NCBI GenBank assembly: GCA_031255615.1
Contig: JAIRSD010000155.1
Location: 1-7,687 of the forward strand
Length of the DNA stretch: 7,687 bases
Direction of reading: 5' to 3'
Source: Treponema sp.
GTDB lineage: Bacteria; Spirochaetota; Spirochaetia; Treponematales; Breznakiellaceae
The notes under the pieces are model-generated. The model worked only from the letters and a program-made list of their open reading frames with translations, was not told where the DNA came from and ran no database searches. Made by a program: the position numbers and the translations under genes. Positions 5,611 through 7,687 of this stretch are shown piece by piece (within the stretch, counting starts at the first letter, position 1; each line of letters begins with the position of its first letter).

Positions 5611-6482
5611 GCGCCGGTCCCGGCAAGCGGAACTACGGCCCCCTTTATTCGTCTCTCATGGCGGGGTGGTTTACCGTGTTTTTTCTTGCCCCCCTTATTA
5701 TTATCGTGGTCTACAGTTTTCTTAAAAAGGGACTCCACGGCGGGGTGGAACCCTTTTTTTCCCTGGACGCCTACCGGGGTCTGGGGAATCCCAGTTTCCT
5801 TATTATTACGGCCCGGACCATTATGACTTCGGTCGCCGCCACTATTATTACGATTCTTATCGCCCTGCCCTGCGGTTATTTTATGGCCCGCAGCCGCAAC
5901 CAGACCCTGCTGCTGCTCCTGATTATCGTGCCCTTTTGGACCAATTTTCTTATCCGGGTATTCGCGTGGATGAATATTCTGGGGAACAACGGGTTTCTTA
6001 ACGATTTCCTGTTCCGCGTCGGCCTTATCGACGATTACATCCATTTTCTTTACAACCAGCGGGTGGTAGTATTGGTGTTGGTGTATATGTATCTGCCCTA
6101 CGCCATTCTTCCCCTGTTTTCCACCATCGATAAATTCGATTTTTCCCTGCTGGAGGCGGCCCGGGATCTGGGGGCCACCAAGCCTATTTCCATTCTGCGG
6201 ATCCTGCTGCCCAATATTAAAAGCGGCATATACACGGCGGTGCTTTTTACGTTTATCCCGATCTTCGGGGCCTACGCCGTGCCCCTGCTGGTGGGGGGAA
6301 AGGATTCCTATATGCTGGGGAACGTCATTGCCGACCAGCTTACAAAATCCCGGAATTGGCCCCTGGCTTCCGCCATCTCCATGGTCCTGACGGTGGTTAC
6401 CACCGCGGGAGTTGTCCTGATGATGAATCTTCAGCGCCGGGAGGCAAAGGTCCGGACCGACGAACGGGGAGGGGCCAAATGA
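5607..6482 (+). CDS. potB: Spermidine/putrescine ABC transporter permease PotB
   Basis: The 291-residue inner-membrane protein is one half of the polyamine channel. Six hydrophobic segments are visible at about 20-40, 70-92, 100-122, 152-171, 207-228 and 255-274. The cytoplasmic EAA loop that docks onto the ATPase reads EAARDLGATKPISILRILLP (183-202). Conserved features such as NGF-LN (128-132) and the YLPYAILPLFSTI helix (162-174) match PotB-type permeases. The GTG start overlaps the potA stop (GTGA) and has GAGGT at 5593-5597, 9 nt upstream, indicating coupled translation. The next in-frame Met (residue 18) would remove only the hydrophilic leader. The stop overlaps the potC start. Order and length fit the family; PotB against PotH-like naming depends on the transported polyamine. 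Confidence 0.92.
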   Translation: MSAGPGKRNYGPLYSSLMAGWFTVFFLAPLIIIVVYSFLKKGLHGGVEPFFSLDAYRGLGNPSFLIITARTIMTSVAATIITILIALPCGYFMARSRNQTLLLLLIIVPFWTNFLIRVFAWMNILGNNGFLNDFLFRVGLIDDYIHFLYNQRVVVLVLVYMYLPYAILPLFSTIDKFDFSLLEAARDLGATKPISILRILLPNIKSGIYTAVLFTFIPIFGAYAVPLLVGGKDSYMLGNVIADQLTKSRNWPLASAISMVLTVVTTAGVVLMMNLQRREAKVRTDERGGAK

Positions 6483-7348
6483 ACATAAAAAATGTGGTCC
6501 GCAGCGTTATTACTTCTTTAAAGCTGGGGGTCAGCTCCTCCGACGCGGCCCGCCACGCCACGCGGGCCGCCCGCCGGCCCTTTTCCTTTTCCCAGACGAT
6601 CTTTATCGCGGCTATCGTTTTTCTTTTTCTTCCCCTCTTTGTGCTGATCCTCTATTCGTTTAACGCCTCCAAGGGCATGGGCTGGACGGGTTTTTCCTTT
6701 GTCTGGTACGAACAGCTCTTCCTCCACTCCCGGGGCCTCTGGCGGGCCTTCTGGAACAGTATCTTTATCGCTATTACCTCTGCGGGAACGGCCACGATTC
6801 TGGGAACCTTCGGCGCTATCGGGGTGGCCTGGTACCGCTTTAAGATGCGGAACTACGTGCAGATCATTTCTTTCCTCCCCATGATCCTGCCGGAGATCAT
6901 CATCGGGGTTTCCCTTTCCATTTTTTTCGCGGGGGTCGGTATAAAACTGGGGCTTTTGACAATCTTTATCGCCCACACCACCTTTAACCTGCCCTTCGTG
7001 TTCCTCATGGTCACGGCCCGGCTGGACGAATTCGACTTTTCCATTATCGAGGCGGCCCGGGATCTAGGGGCCAATGAAGCCAAAACCCTGCGGAAGGTAA
7101 CGGTTCCCATCTGTATGCCCGGCATTGTCTCCGGCTTTCTTACGGCCATTACCATTTCCCTGGAGGACTTTGTTATTACCTACTTTGTGGCGGGCCCCGG
7201 TTCCTCCACCCTACCCCTCTACATCTATTCGGCTATCCGTTTCGGCGTGTCCCCGGTGATCAACGCCCTTTCGGTGGTGATGATCCTGGGTACGGTGCTG
7301 TTAACCTACACCCTAAGGAATTTCCTCAAGTACATCGCGGCGAAATAG
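6479..7348 (+). CDS. potC: Spermidine/putrescine ABC transporter permease PotC
   Basis: The 289-residue inner-membrane protein is the second permease half. Hydrophobic segments lie at about 40-60, 92-118, 128-150, 156-178, 215-236 and 261-278. The EAA loop, EAARDLGANEAKTLRKVTVP (191-210), contacts PotA. The ATG start overlaps the potB stop (ATGA) and follows a G-rich binding site (GGGGAGG, 6466-6472); the open frame extends further upstream inside potB, but no start there is supported. Relative to the E. coli protein there are about 25-30 extra residues before the first membrane helix, rich in Ala, Arg and Ser. The downstream gap to potD is 106 nt, unlike the overlaps before it. Confidence 0.92.
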   Translation: MNIKNVVRSVITSLKLGVSSSDAARHATRAARRPFSFSQTIFIAAIVFLFLPLFVLILYSFNASKGMGWTGFSFVWYEQLFLHSRGLWRAFWNSIFIAITSAGTATILGTFGAIGVAWYRFKMRNYVQIISFLPMILPEIIIGVSLSIFFAGVGIKLGLLTIFIAHTTFNLPFVFLMVTARLDEFDFSIIEAARDLGANEAKTLRKVTVPICMPGIVSGFLTAITISLEDFVITYFVAGPGSSTLPLYIYSAIRFGVSPVINALSVVMILGTVLLTYTLRNFLKYIAAK

Positions 7349-7376
7349 GGCCGGCCCTGCCGTAAAAAAAGGTCGC

Positions 7377-7393
7377 AAAACCCTTGGGGTTTT
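7377..7393 (+). other. AT-rich hairpin between potC and potD
   Basis: AAAACCC (7377-7383) pairs with GGGTTTT (7387-7393) around TTG, followed by T and then A. It looks like a weak terminator or attenuator, with only three G-C pairs. It could lower readthrough into potD or mark the end of a processed potABC message. Confidence 0.35.
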
Positions 7394-7407
7394 TAGATAG
7401 AGTCGGC

Positions 7408-7433
7408 GGCGGTTTCATCTGGAAGAGACCGCC
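7408..7433 (+). other. Hairpin just upstream of the potD ribosome binding site
   Basis: GGCGGT (7408-7413) pairs with ACCGCC (7428-7433), and the stem extends inward by a G-U, a T-A and a C-G pair, leaving an 8-nt loop. It ends 8 nt before AAGGAGG (7442-7448). No T-run follows, so it is more likely an RNA-stabilising 5' structure than a terminator. Confidence 0.4.
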
Positions 7434-7454
7434 CGAACATCAAGGAGGCTGGAG

Positions 7455-7687
7455 ATGAAAAAGATACGAAGAAAGGTACCTGTTGTGGGCGTTGCGTTGG
7501 CCGCGGCGCTGCTGTTTCCCGTACTGGGCTGGGCCGGGGGCAGATCGGACCCGAACCGGCTGTATATCTACAACTGGACCTACTACACCCCGGATTCGGT
7601 CATCGAAAAGTTTGAACAGGAATACGGCGTCACGGTGTACTACGACGAATTTGCCAGCAACGAGGATATGTACGCCAAGATCAAGGC
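7455..7687 (+). CDS. potD: Spermidine/putrescine-binding periplasmic protein PotD (partial, 3' end missing)
   Basis: Only the first 77 residues fall in the window. The protein begins with a classical export signal: basic MKKIRRK, a hydrophobic stretch (about 8-24) and a probable signal peptidase I site after Ala27 (LGWA|GG). No cysteine is present, so no lipoprotein box is seen. The mature part opens with LYIYNWTYYTPDSVIEKF (36-53) and then ASNEDMYAKIK (67-77), which match the start of E. coli PotD closely. Trp41, Thr42 and Tyr44 align with E. coli PotD Trp34, Thr35 and Tyr37 of the polyamine pocket, but Tyr43 replaces Glu36. AAGGAGG (7442-7448) lies 6 nt before the ATG. It is the substrate-capturing subunit for PotABC; spermidine or putrescine preference cannot be told from this fragment. 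Confidence 0.92.
   Translation, partial: MKKIRRKVPVVGVALAAALLFPVLGWAGGRSDPNRLYIYNWTYYTPDSVIEKFEQEYGVTVYYDEFASNEDMYAKIK

Overview
The window looks like a piece of chromosome from a moderately GC-rich bacterium. Every recognisable gene is on the + strand. The potA-potB-potC-potD order, with the binding protein last, matches what I recall of the Treponema pallidum polyamine locus. The GC-rich genes, G-rich ribosome binding sites and intergenic 'cacgaag' repeats fit a free-living or gut-associated treponeme or other spirochaete. The lineage is inferred from content and order only, since I could not run a search, and is moderate at best.

Layout. Positions 1-915 hold no convincing gene. They contain an unusual repeat: a near-perfect inverted repeat of about 608 bp (173-780), with a truncated sister copy to its left (1-172), and then a promoter (866-894). 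Positions 916-4108 carry three sugar-metabolism genes: a Gfo/Idh/MocA-type NAD(P)-dependent oxidoreductase, a PfkB-family carbohydrate kinase and a class I mannose-6-phosphate isomerase (manA). They end at a strong intrinsic terminator (4130-4171). Positions 4172-4428 are a very GC-rich stretch, a second terminator-like hairpin, an AT-rich tract, a perfect Crp/Fnr-like palindrome and an extended -10 promoter. Positions 4429-7687 are the polyamine ABC transporter operon: potA (ATPase), potB and potC (permeases) joined by 4-nt stop/start overlaps, then, after a 106-nt spacer with two hairpins, potD (binding protein), cut by the window end.

How they work together. PotD captures spermidine or putrescine in the periplasm, PotB/PotC form the channel and PotA drives uptake with ATP. 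The first three genes look like a small sugar-conversion unit: redox step, ATP-dependent phosphorylation, and aldose/ketose-6-phosphate isomerisation into glycolysis. The actual substrate cannot be read from the sequence.

Most noteworthy are the long modular palindrome, the TTGAC-N4-GTCAA site centred about -41.5 from the predicted pot start, a 13-nt exact repeat upstream of the first and third genes, a 12-nt tandem repeat inside potA, and a PotD N-terminus with no lipobox and a Tyr where E. coli PotD has Glu36. I see familiar gene families and no clearly new multi-gene system; the repeat element is the least explained object.
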